Positions 1-5,550 are shown, counted from the stretch's first letter. The stretch is DNA of 8,720 bases from an uncultured Lachnospiraceae bacterium (GCA_947175845.1 CAMWOK010000104.1:1-8720); one strand, 5' to 3'. Numbers and translations are program-made. The notes: a model not told the origin generated them from the sequence alone.

Positions 1-2
1 TA

Positions 3-431
3 TTTCAGCTGATTGACTTTCTGCGCGGCGAACGGCTTGGGTTTTTCAGAAAGTTTAATTTCCTGATGGGAATTGTGCTCGTGCTGCTGGGCATATGGAT
101 CTGTACCCAGCCGCGCATTGTGCTGTCAATTGTACCGGTGGTGGTTGGTATCCTCGTGCTGGTTCACGGCCTGATGGACATCCAGTACACGCTTGACATC
201 AAAAAAACCGGAAACTCCAAGTGGTGGATTGCGCTGATTGCAGCGATACTCACTTTTGCCGCCGGGCTTCTTCTGGTGCTTAATCCATTTACGGTATATG
301 AAATCACGATGGTGTTAGTGGGAGTTGCCATGCTGTATGACGGAGGTTCCGATCTGGCGATTCTGCTGTTTTCCTATCTGGCACAGAAGGACACGGACAA
401 GAGAGTGCGCGAATTTAAGGGAAATGAATAG
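3..431 (+). CDS. DUF308/HdeD-like membrane protein, 3' part
   Basis: The reading frame is open from the window edge (base 3) to TAG at 429-431, giving 142 visible residues. The ATG at base 66 lies inside the frame and is probably not the real start, because the upstream codons (FQLIDFLRGERLGFFRKFNF) continue the protein. Four hydrophobic segments are visible: FLMGIVLVLLGIWI, IVLSIVPVVVGILVLVHGL, WWIALIAAILTFAAGLLLVL, and a last one around ITMVLVGVAMLYDG. These short paired helices, with the small motif LNPF before the last pair, resemble the DUF308 / HdeD-like family of small integral membrane proteins; its molecular role is unknown in Firmicutes. The C-terminus is short and charged (KDTDKRVREFKGNE), probably cytoplasmic. 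The gene converges on the lipoprotein gene on the other strand and ends 14 bases before the shared hairpin. The family call is by pattern only. Confidence 0.7.
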   Translation, partial: FQLIDFLRGERLGFFRKFNFLMGIVLVLLGIWICTQPRIVLSIVPVVVGILVLVHGLMDIQYTLDIKKTGNSKWWIALIAAILTFAAGLLLVLNPFTVYEITMVLVGVAMLYDGGSDLAILLFSYLAQKDTDKRVREFKGNE

Positions 432-445
432 GGGTATACCCAAGA

Positions 446-483
446 CGAAACGGCTTCCGATGTTCTACTCGGAAGCCGTTTCG
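446..483. terminator. Bidirectional hairpin between convergent genes
   Basis: CGAAACGGCTTCCGA (446-460) and TCGGAAGCCGTTTCG (469-483) form a perfect 15-bp stem with an 8-base loop (461-468). It follows the DUF308 gene on + and covers the end of the lipoprotein gene on -, whose TAG (465-467) lies in the loop. No long T-tract follows on either strand; the stem ends in GTTTCG in both directions. This is therefore a strong, convergent-gene hairpin that probably ends transcription or protects 3' ends, but it is not a textbook intrinsic terminator. Confidence 0.65.
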
Positions 484-1043
484 CTGTCGCCTGCATCCTC
501 ATCGCCGCCCGACAGCCAGCGGTCAAGGATATGCTCGTCATTTGGGATCTCGTAGACTGTGACATTGTCATCCTCGGGGATGTCCTCGCCCATAAGAAGA
601 AAGCCGATGTATTTGACTGCTTTCATGGAGTTGGAATAACACTGGTACGCCGCGTCCGCATAGTTGGCGTCAAAAGTTTCCGACTCGTATGCCGTGTGGT
701 AGTACGAGACGGCAAGCGCCATATCCTCACTCGCGCGCTTTGCAAGCCCGGGGACGCTCTCGTACTGGTCAGGCGCCTGAATCAGGGAAAATTCTGCAAA
801 CTTCGCATTCATGTCATCCAGTATCACAAGAAGTTCGCCGGCAGATTCCTGCCGCGTGACGTCAAGGCTGTTTATCTGTTCATCCACCCCCTGTATGTAA
901 TCGTTAAAGCTTGAGACGGAAACGGAGAATGCGGCGAGTTCTTTCTCGTCCTCACTGGAATCTCCACAGCCGGACAGGGCGGCAGCGCCAAGCAGGGCAG
1001 CGGCAATATATTGAATTTTTTTACATTGATAGCATTTGTTCAT
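465..1043 (-). CDS. Small acidic lipoprotein of unknown function
   Basis: The protein has 192 residues if translation starts at the ATG at 1043. This start is preferred over the more distal ATG at 1094, because an AAAGGA ribosome binding site lies about 9 bases upstream of it on the minus strand and the signal peptide then has normal length; the distal ATG has no ribosome binding site and lies upstream of the likely promoter -10. The N-terminus is a type II signal peptide: basic MNKCYQCKK, hydrophobic core IQYIAAALLGAAA, and lipobox L23-S24-G25-C26. Cys26 should be lipid-modified and the mature protein (about 167 residues) anchored on the outer face of the membrane. The mature part is acidic and looks mostly helical, with a Ser/Asp/Glu-rich C-terminus (GGDEDAGDSETASE). 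Cys4 and Cys7 form a CxxC before the membrane segment, which is unusual for a signal peptide. I do not recognise a family. Its promoter faces away from ilvB. Confidence 0.8.
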   Translation of the reverse strand: MNKCYQCKKIQYIAAALLGAAALSGCGDSSEDEKELAAFSVSVSSFNDYIQGVDEQINSLDVTRQESAGELLVILDDMNAKFAEFSLIQAPDQYESVPGLAKRASEDMALAVSYYHTAYESETFDANYADAAYQCYSNSMKAVKYIGFLLMGEDIPEDDNVTVYEIPNDEHILDRWLSGGDEDAGDSETASE

Positions 1044-1079
1044 TTTCTGTTTTCCTTTGCATTGTTTCGTGAGATAACG

Positions 1080-1108
1080 ATTATACTTTACCATATCACA
1101 GGGCTAAA
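1080..1108 (-). promoter_or_regulatory. Putative promoter of the lipoprotein gene
   Basis: On the minus strand a perfect TATAAT occupies 1085-1080, which would put the transcription start near 1073, about 30 bases before the ATG at 1043. The hexamer 17 bases upstream (TTTAGC, 1108-1103) matches the sigma-A -35 consensus in only three positions, and there is no extended -10, so the call rests on the -10 and its position. Confidence 0.4.
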
Positions 1109-1113
1109 ATCAA

Positions 1114-1130
1114 TGTTTTCGGCCAAAACA
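1114..1130. repeat. Operator-like inverted repeat in divergent region
   Basis: TGTTTT (1114-1119) and AAAACA (1125-1130) are perfect 6-bp arms around CGGCC. The element lies between the divergent promoters of the lipoprotein gene and ilvB, just upstream of the lipoprotein -35 position and 33 bp upstream of the ilvB -35. Its size suits a dimeric repressor site, but no regulator is identified and it could be chance. Confidence 0.3.
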
Positions 1131-1147
1131 AACCGAATCAGGGAAAT

Positions 1148-1160
1148 TTATTTGAAATAA
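1148..1160. repeat. AT-rich inverted repeat abutting the ilvB promoter
   Basis: TTATTT-G-AAATAA is a perfect 6-1-6 inverted repeat ending 3 bases before the ilvB -35 hexamer. The position suits an operator or activator site. It is a poor match to the CodY consensus. AT-rich palindromes are common, so this is weak. Confidence 0.25.
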
Positions 1161-1163
1161 TGG

Positions 1164-1192
1164 TTTACTTAACCTGCAGTTTTATGTATAAT
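1164..1192 (+). promoter_or_regulatory. Sigma-A promoter of the ilv operon
   Basis: TTTACT (1164-1169) and TATAAT (1187-1192) are separated by exactly 17 bases. The -10 is perfect and the -35 matches in four of six positions. The start of transcription would be near 1199, leaving a leader of about 60 bases before ilvB, too short for a T-box or a leader-peptide attenuator. Confidence 0.7.
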
Positions 1193-1206
1193 TAAATACT
1201 ATAACA

Positions 1207-1231
1207 GTCCAGACATGCATATTGACTGGAC
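1207..1231 (+). promoter_or_regulatory. Inverted repeat in the ilvB leader
   Basis: GTCCAG (1207-1212) and CTGGAC (1226-1231) are perfect complements, with a 13-base spacer containing ATGCAT. An overlapping alternative pairing exists, CAGTC (1205-1209) with GACTG (1224-1228). It sits just after the predicted transcription start and about 20 bases before the ribosome binding site. It could be a small leader hairpin or a protein-binding site; the function is not shown by sequence. Confidence 0.35.
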
Positions 1232-1259
1232 AAGATAAATCAGTTTTGAAAGGATAAGA

Positions 1260-2888
1260 GTGAACATCATGATCGGTGCTGACGCAATCGTAAAATGTCT
1301 CGAGAATGAAGGTGTTACGACGGTGTATGGTTATCCCGGCGTAGCGATCTGTCCATTTTATAACAGTATTCTCGATTCAGAAATCAGGACAATATTAGTT
1401 AGAACAGAGCAGAATGCTGCACACGCAGCGAGCGGAGAAGCCCGAGTCACCAATAGAGTAGGAGTGTGCGCTGTCACGAGCGGCCCCGGCGCGACCAACC
1501 TGATCACAGGTATCGCCACGGCCTTTGCCGACAGTATTCCCATGGTCTGCATCTCCGGACAGGTAAAGAGCGAGCAGATTGGAAGCGATGTGTTCCAGGA
1601 GGCAGATATCACGGGCGCCGTGGAATCGTTTGTCAAGTACAGCTATCTCATCAAGAATGTGGAGGATATCCCGCGCACCTTCAAGGAAGCGTTCCATATC
1701 GCAAATTCCGGGCGCAAAGGTCCCGTTCTGATTGATGTTCCCATCGATATACAGAACGCAGTCATCAAAAATTTTAAATATCCCGAATCCGTGAATATAC
1801 GCGCATATAAGCCGACCGTAAAGGGCAATATCGTGCAGATTAAAAAGGTGATCAAGGAGCTTGAGAAGGCAAAGCGGCCCATCATCTGCGCGGGCGGCGG
1901 CGTGCATCTGAGCGAGGCGGTTTCACAGCTGCGCGCCTTTGCAGAGCTGCACCGCATACCCGTAGTGTCTACCATGATGGGTATCGGTGTGATGCCCACG
2001 GAGGATCCTCTGTACTTTGGCATGGTTGGAAACAATGGAAAGGCGTACGCAAACCGCGCCATGAATGAGTCCGACCTCTTGATTATGGTCGGTGCGCGCG
2101 TGGCGGACCGGGCGATCAGCCAGCCGGATCTGATTATGACGAACAAGATTCTGGTACATATTGACGTGGATCCCGCAGAGATTGGAAAGAACGTGGGACC
2201 TTCGATCCCGCTTGTGGGAGACGCGAAACATATCTTTGAGGACATTGCAAAAGAGGAGTTCCACTGTGAGCATGAGGCGTGGATCCGCACGCTTGAGGGC
2301 TACCGTGAGACCATGGTGCACAAGCGCAATCCAAACCCCGCGTACGTGGATCCCGCAGCGTTTATCACAATGCTCTCCCAGGAGATGAAGGACGACGCGG
2401 TGTACGTTGCGGATGTCGGACAGAACCAGATCTGGAGCTGCAACTACCATATTGTCAGGAAGGGGCGGTTCCTCACATCGGGCGGAATGGGAACCATGGG
2501 GTATTCCATCCCGGCTGCCATGGGTGCAAAGCGCGGCGACCAGAGCAGGCAGGTTATCGCAGTCTGCGGCGACGGGTCCTTCCAGATGTCGATGATGGAG
2601 CTTGCGACCATCATGCAGCACGATATCCCGGTGAAGATTATCGTGCTCAAGAACAATTACCTTGGCATGGTGCGCGAGTTTCAGCACTACACCTACAAGG
2701 ACAACTATTCTGTGGTCGATATCAAGGACGGCACGCCGAATCTCGAAAAGCTTGCAGGCGCGTATGATATCCCGTTTGTCAGGGTTGAAAATATGTCCCA
2801 CGCGCAGGATAAAATACGCGAATTTCTGGCTGAGGACAAAACCATGCTCATGGAATGTCTCGTGGATCCCATGGATTTAGTAAAATAA
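1260..2888 (+). CDS. ilvB: Acetolactate synthase large subunit, divergent type
   Basis: This is a thiamine-diphosphate enzyme of 542 residues. It condenses pyruvate with pyruvate or 2-ketobutyrate, the first common step to valine, leucine and isoleucine. The N-terminal ThDP domain (about 4-170) has YPG (25-27), the catalytic glutamate E50 in RTEQNAAHA, SGPGATNLITG (74-84) and FQEAD (112-116). The middle domain (about 190-330) has CAGGGVH. The C-terminal ThDP domain has GDGSF (437-441) and the Mg/ThDP asparagines near NNYLGMV (465-471). It is slightly shorter than typical IlvB. It departs from canonical IlvB at T49 (usually H), E60 (usually Y in GYAR) and F474 (usually W), so it belongs to a side branch. 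The following ilvN and ilvC genes make acetolactate synthase the best call; another ThDP enzyme is less likely. GTG 1260 follows AAAGGA at 5 bases; ATG 1269 (MIGADAIVKC) is the alternative start. Confidence 0.88.
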   Translation: MNIMIGADAIVKCLENEGVTTVYGYPGVAICPFYNSILDSEIRTILVRTEQNAAHAASGEARVTNRVGVCAVTSGPGATNLITGIATAFADSIPMVCISGQVKSEQIGSDVFQEADITGAVESFVKYSYLIKNVEDIPRTFKEAFHIANSGRKGPVLIDVPIDIQNAVIKNFKYPESVNIRAYKPTVKGNIVQIKKVIKELEKAKRPIICAGGGVHLSEAVSQLRAFAELHRIPVVSTMMGIGVMPTEDPLYFGMVGNNGKAYANRAMNESDLLIMVGARVADRAISQPDLIMTNKILVHIDVDPAEIGKNVGPSIPLVGDAKHIFEDIAKEEFHCEHEAWIRTLEGYRETMVHKRNPNPAYVDPAAFITMLSQEMKDDAVYVADVGQNQIWSCNYHIVRKGRFLTSGGMGTMGYSIPAAMGAKRGDQSRQVIAVCGDGSFQMSMMELATIMQHDIPVKIIVLKNNYLGMVREFQHYTYKDNYSVVDIKDGTPNLEKLAGAYDIPFVRVENMSHAQDKIREFLAEDKTMLMECLVDPMDLVK

Positions 2889-2904
2889 GGAGGTTCCGTT
2901 TCAT

Positions 2905-3387
2905 ATGAAAAAAATATATTCCGTACAGGTGGAAAACAGGTCCGGTGTGCTCTGTAAGGTGTCCGGCCTGTTCTCGAGAAGATGCTTTAACATTGACAGC
3001 CTTGCCGTGGGCGAGACGGACGATCCGGCGATCTCGTGCATGACGATCGTCAGTTCCGGCAACCAGCGGACGATCGAGCAGATCGAGAAGCAGCTCAACA
3101 AGAAGATAGATGTCATCAAGGTAAAGACCTTCGACGAGAAGGACAGTATCAGCAGGGAGCTGATGCTGATAAAGGTGAAATACAACAGGGGAACCCGCCG
3201 TGACATCATGGAGATCTGCGAGATTATGAAAGCGGATATCGTGGACATGTCAAACAACAACATGATTATACAGATCTGCGATATGCCGGAGCGCATCAAG
3301 GTGATGCTCGACATGCTCAAGTCAATCAGCATTGTGGAAGTGGCGAGGACAGGGACGCTCGCGCTGCCGAAATGTGTTGACAATTAA
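2905..3387 (+). CDS. ilvN: Acetolactate synthase small subunit, divergent copy 1
   Basis: This is a 160-residue regulatory subunit, normally binding IlvB to raise its activity and to confer valine inhibition. The start is fixed by AGGAGG at 2888-2893, which overlaps the ilvB stop and lies 11 bases before the ATG, so translation is coupled. An ACT domain covers about residues 3-75 (YSVQVENRSGVL, SGLFSRR, NID, QIEKQLNKKIDV) and an ALS small-subunit C-terminal domain about 82-155 (RELMLIKVK, ADIVDMS, VEVARTG). It keeps N11, G14 and N29, which line the valine site in E. coli IlvH. Several usually conserved positions are changed: C17 for Ser, C27 for Gly in RRGYNIES (here RRCFNIDS), C45 for Arg in SRMTI, and ALPKC instead of the usual GLSRG-like end. 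It is clearly paralogous to the next gene but more diverged from the family. Altered effector sensing is an inference. Confidence 0.9.
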   Translation: MKKIYSVQVENRSGVLCKVSGLFSRRCFNIDSLAVGETDDPAISCMTIVSSGNQRTIEQIEKQLNKKIDVIKVKTFDEKDSISRELMLIKVKYNRGTRRDIMEICEIMKADIVDMSNNNMIIQICDMPERIKVMLDMLKSISIVEVARTGTLALPKCVDN

Positions 3388-3405
3388 CAGCAGAGTTGCT
3401 AAAAT
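3377..3405 (+). promoter_or_regulatory. Strong internal promoter before ilvN copy 2
   Basis: A perfect -35 TTGACA (3377-3382), a 17-base spacer and TAAAAT (3400-3405) preceded by TGC, an extended -10, form the best sigma-A promoter in the window. The -35 lies in the last codons of ilvN copy 1 (GTT GAC AAT TAA). Transcription would start near 3412, giving a 55-base leader before ilvN copy 2. It implies that copy 2, and perhaps ilvC, can be transcribed without ilvB. Confidence 0.7.
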
Positions 3406-3430
3406 GGTTTTTGGTTATTTATGCAGTAAT

Positions 3431-3448
3431 TTGTATTTAATTATACAA
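3431..3448. repeat. Inverted repeat in the ilvN copy 2 leader
   Basis: TTGTAT (3431-3436) and ATACAA (3443-3448) are perfect 6-bp arms separated by TTAATT. The element lies about 20 bases downstream of the predicted start of the internal promoter and ends 3 bases before the AAGGGAG ribosome binding site. It could be a roadblock operator or a weak hairpin near the ribosome binding site. Confidence 0.35.
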
Positions 3449-3466
3449 TTTAAGGGAGTGTAGCTT

Positions 3467-3967
3467 ATGCAGAACAGAGTATTTCAGCTTTTAGTTGACA
3501 ACAATTCCGGTGTCTTAAGCCGCATATCAGGTTTGTTTTCAAGGCGCGGATACAATATCGAGAGCATCACGGCAGGCGTCACTGCCGATCCCAGGTTCAG
3601 CCGCATTACCATTGTGACTTCGGGTGAGGAGGAAATCCTGGATCAGATAGAGAAGCAGGTTGCAAAGCTGATCGACGTCAGAAATATCCGGGAGCTGAGA
3701 CCGGAGAAAAGTGTGTACAGAGAGCTTTGCCTGATTAAGGTGCGGTCAACGCCCGAGAAACGTCAGGGCATTATCGGCGTGGCAGATATATTCCGGGCGA
3801 AGATTGTCGACGTCAACGTGGACAGCCTGATTGTCGAACTTACCGGAAATCAGTCCAAGATTGAGGCGTTTATCGATCTTTTGCAGGACTATGAGATTCT
3901 TGAGATTGCAAGGACAGGAATCGCCGGACTTGGGCGCGGGACGGACGGGCTGGTCAATCTGGAGTAG
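3467..3967 (+). CDS. ilvN: Acetolactate synthase small subunit, canonical copy 2
   Basis: This is a 166-residue ACT-domain protein with the usual length and motifs of bacterial IlvN/IlvH. The ACT domain (about 4-78) has LLVDNNSGVLSRISGLFSRR, GYNIES, DPRFSRITIVTSG and QIEKQVAKLIDV. The C-terminal domain (about 84-160) has RELCLIKVR, FRAKIVDV and LEIARTGIAGLGRG. Unlike copy 1 it keeps the conserved Ser, GYNIES, SRITI and GLGRG features, so this is the copy most likely to give normal valine-responsive control. The start ATG follows AAGGGAG (3452-3458) by 8 bases. It lies 79 bases after copy 1 and has its own predicted promoter. Its codon use is similar to ilvB and ilvC. Two separate ACT subunits might assemble as a mixed complex, somewhat like the double-ACT regulatory subunit of plants; this is inference. 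Confidence 0.93.
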   Translation: MQNRVFQLLVDNNSGVLSRISGLFSRRGYNIESITAGVTADPRFSRITIVTSGEEEILDQIEKQVAKLIDVRNIRELRPEKSVYRELCLIKVRSTPEKRQGIIGVADIFRAKIVDVNVDSLIVELTGNQSKIEAFIDLLQDYEILEIARTGIAGLGRGTDGLVNLE

Positions 3968-4001
3968 ATGTTATTCATAAAAATACTTCCTTTTCATAGT
4001 T

Positions 4002-4400
4002 GTGTACCTGCTGAAAGTATCTATATTGATAAACCGAAATATCGGGAGGTATTTTCATGATAATTCTCCTCAAACAACTTTTGGCGTATTTGATAATGAA
4101 AAATTAATAGGTGGTTTTGTTCTAAGGCATACATTAAAGGGTACGTTAATCAATCATGGTGGAAATATCGGTTATTTAGTCAGACCGAGTGAAAGAAAAA
4201 AGGGATATGGAAAGATACTATTGAAGCTTGCATTAGAAAAAGCGAGAGATATAGGGCTTGAAAAAGTCATAATAACTTGCAGAAATGATAATATCGGTTC
4301 GACAAAGGTTATAGAATCCAATGGTGGAAAATATGAAAATATCTATTACGACGAGCGTTTGAAAAAAAACTATAAGCGGTATTGGATTAAATGTGAATAA
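4002..4400 (+). pseudogene. GNAT acetyltransferase, N-terminally truncated remnant
   Basis: This 132-codon frame carries the C-terminal half of a GNAT N-acetyltransferase: TFGVFDNEKLIGGFVLRH, then GGNIGYLVRPSERKKGYGK with the acetyl-CoA loop R-K-K-G-Y-G, then LALEKARDIGLEKVIITC and a final RYWI strand. Relatives are usually about 160-180 residues with some 60-70 residues before the first of these strands; here only about 25 precede it and they look unlike the family. The only start is GTG 4002, without any ribosome binding site. The frame extends upstream only to a stop at 3978-3980. In another frame, ATG 3968 begins a 30-codon stretch (ending PAESIYIDKPKYREVFS) that stops at 4058-4060, so a frameshifted relic is possible. 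Base composition is much more AT-rich and AAA/ATA-rich than its ilv neighbours, which suggests acquisition. It may be expressed but is probably not a full enzyme. Substrate unknown. Confidence 0.6.
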
Positions 4401-4419
4401 TTGAAAAAGCTACGAGAAC

Positions 4420-4434
4420 ACTTTTCTGAAAAGA
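4420..4434. promoter_or_regulatory. CodY-box-like site upstream of ilvC
   Basis: ACTTTTCTGAAAAGA matches the CodY consensus AATTTTCWGAAAATT in 12 of 15 positions. The central TTTTCTGAAAA is perfect, and CTTTTC-T-GAAAAG (4421-4433) is a 6-1-6 palindrome. It ends 39 bases before the ilvC ATG. CodY senses branched-chain amino acids and GTP in Firmicutes and commonly represses ilv genes, so the location fits. No clear promoter for ilvC is visible beside it (weak TATAAC at 4444-4449), so it might act as a roadblock on read-through. Confidence 0.45.
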
Positions 4435-4473
4435 GAGTAAAAATATAACTATAGTTCTAAGGAGGATAAGAAA

Positions 4474-5499
4474 ATGTCAGAAGCTAAGATTTATTATCAG
4501 GAGGACTGTAATCTCTCGCTGCTCGAGGACAAGACAATTGCAGTTATCGGTTACGGCAGCCAGGGACATGCACATGCGCTGAACGCGAAGGAGTCAGGCT
4601 GCAATGTTATCATTGGTCTCTATGAGGGCAGCAGGTCATGGGACAAGGCAGTAAAGCAGGGATTTGAGGTTTACACAGCAGCGGAGGCAGCGAAGAAGGC
4701 TGACATCATCATGATACTGATCAATGACGAGCTGCAGGCTGACATGTACAAGAAAGATATCGAGCCGAATCTGGAAGATGGCAACATGCTGATGTTTGCA
4801 CACGGTTTCAACATTCACTTCGGATGCATCACACCGCCAAAGAATGTGGATGTCACAATGATCGCACCCAAGGGACCCGGACATACAGTCCGCTCTGAGT
4901 ATCAGGCGGGCAAGGGCGTTCCGTGCCTGGTGGCTGTGGAGCAGAATGCGACAGGAAAGGCGCTGGATCTGGCGCTTGCCTATGCGCTTGCAATCGGCGG
5001 AGCGAGAGCCGGTGTGCTTGAGACAACGTTCCGCACGGAGACGGAGACAGACCTGTTCGGCGAGCAGGCAGTTCTCTGCGGCGGCGTGTGCGCGCTGATG
5101 CAGGCGGGATTTGAGACGCTTGTGGAGGCCGGCTACGACCCGAGAAACGCTTACTTTGAGTGCATCCATGAGATGAAGCTGATCGTCGACCTGATCTATC
5201 AGTCAGGCTTTGCAGGAATGCGCTATTCCATCTCCAACACAGCGGAGTACGGCGACTACATCACAGGGCCCAAGCTCATCACAGAGGAGACGAAGGCGGC
5301 CATGAAGAAGATTCTCTCCGACATTCAGGACGGTTCTTTTGCAAAAGAGTTCCTGCTGGATATGTCTCCTGCTGGGCGTCAGGTGCACTTTAAGGCCATG
5401 AGAAAGCTTGCTTCCGAGCATCCTTCTGAGAAGGTTGGCGAGGAGATCAGAAAACTCTACAGCTGGAATAACGAAGAGGATAAACTGGTTAACAACTAA
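4474..5499 (+). CDS. ilvC: Ketol-acid reductoisomerase, class I
   Basis: This 341-residue enzyme isomerises and reduces acetolactate (or acetohydroxybutyrate) to the dihydroxy acid, using NAD(P)H and Mg2+. The start follows AAGGAGG (4459-4465) by 8 bases. The N-terminal Rossmann domain (about 1-185) has GYGSQGHAHALN (26-37), the cofactor-specificity loop GLYEGSRSW (48-56) and FAHGFNIHFG (108-117). The catalytic residues expected for the family are present: H110, K133 in APKGPGHTVR, D193 and E197 in TDLFGEQ, and E228 and E232 in ECIHEMKLIVDL. SNTAEYGDY follows. The length is that of the short class I enzymes, with one C-terminal knotted domain. One oddity is Y50 where most relatives have an Arg that binds the NADPH 2'-phosphate; S53 and S55 are kept. 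It is separated from ilvN copy 2 by 506 bases that contain the GNAT remnant. Confidence 0.97.
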   Translation: MSEAKIYYQEDCNLSLLEDKTIAVIGYGSQGHAHALNAKESGCNVIIGLYEGSRSWDKAVKQGFEVYTAAEAAKKADIIMILINDELQADMYKKDIEPNLEDGNMLMFAHGFNIHFGCITPPKNVDVTMIAPKGPGHTVRSEYQAGKGVPCLVAVEQNATGKALDLALAYALAIGGARAGVLETTFRTETETDLFGEQAVLCGGVCALMQAGFETLVEAGYDPRNAYFECIHEMKLIVDLIYQSGFAGMRYSISNTAEYGDYITGPKLITEETKAAMKKILSDIQDGSFAKEFLLDMSPAGRQVHFKAMRKLASEHPSEKVGEEIRKLYSWNNEEDKLVNN

Positions 5500-5550
5500 G
5501 GAACTGTTCAAAATACTATACATAATACCGTTATATTTTGGCAAAAAGTT

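Noticed and set aside
41..55. CodY-box-like sequence GTTTTTCAGAAAGTT (12/15 match)
   Set aside because: It lies inside the coding sequence of the DUF308 protein, far from any gene start, so it is most likely chance. It also shows that matches of this quality can occur without function, which lowers confidence in the ilvC site.
531..914. 127-codon open frame on + opposite the lipoprotein gene
   Set aside because: No ribosome binding site, no recognisable domain, and the minus-strand frame has a signal peptide, lipobox and ribosome binding site. It is a shadow frame.
1199..1259. Possible T-box or leader-peptide attenuator before ilvB
   Set aside because: The leader is about 60 bases, with no specifier stem, no T-box motif, no run of Ile/Leu/Val codons and no terminator hairpin with a T-tract.
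2163..2359. Repeated ACGTGGATCCCGCAG at two places in ilvB
   Set aside because: Both copies encode the same tetrapeptide VDPA with the same preferred codons; this is coincidence of protein sequence and codon choice, not a DNA repeat element.
1923..2801. 292-codon open frame on - opposite ilvB
   Set aside because: His/Arg/Val-rich low-complexity translation typical of antisense frames of a gene with GC-rich third positions; ilvB on + is unmistakable.
3388..3466. Possible terminator between the two ilvN copies
   Set aside because: The only inverted repeat (3431-3448) has AT-rich 6-bp arms and no T-tract after it, so it is too weak to terminate; read-through from ilvB is likely in addition to the internal promoter.
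4044..4107. GGGAGG followed by ATG at 4057, a 16-codon frame inside the GNAT remnant
   Set aside because: It has good ribosome binding site spacing, but the peptide is short, hydrophobic and without any sign of conservation visible here. Too little to call a gene.
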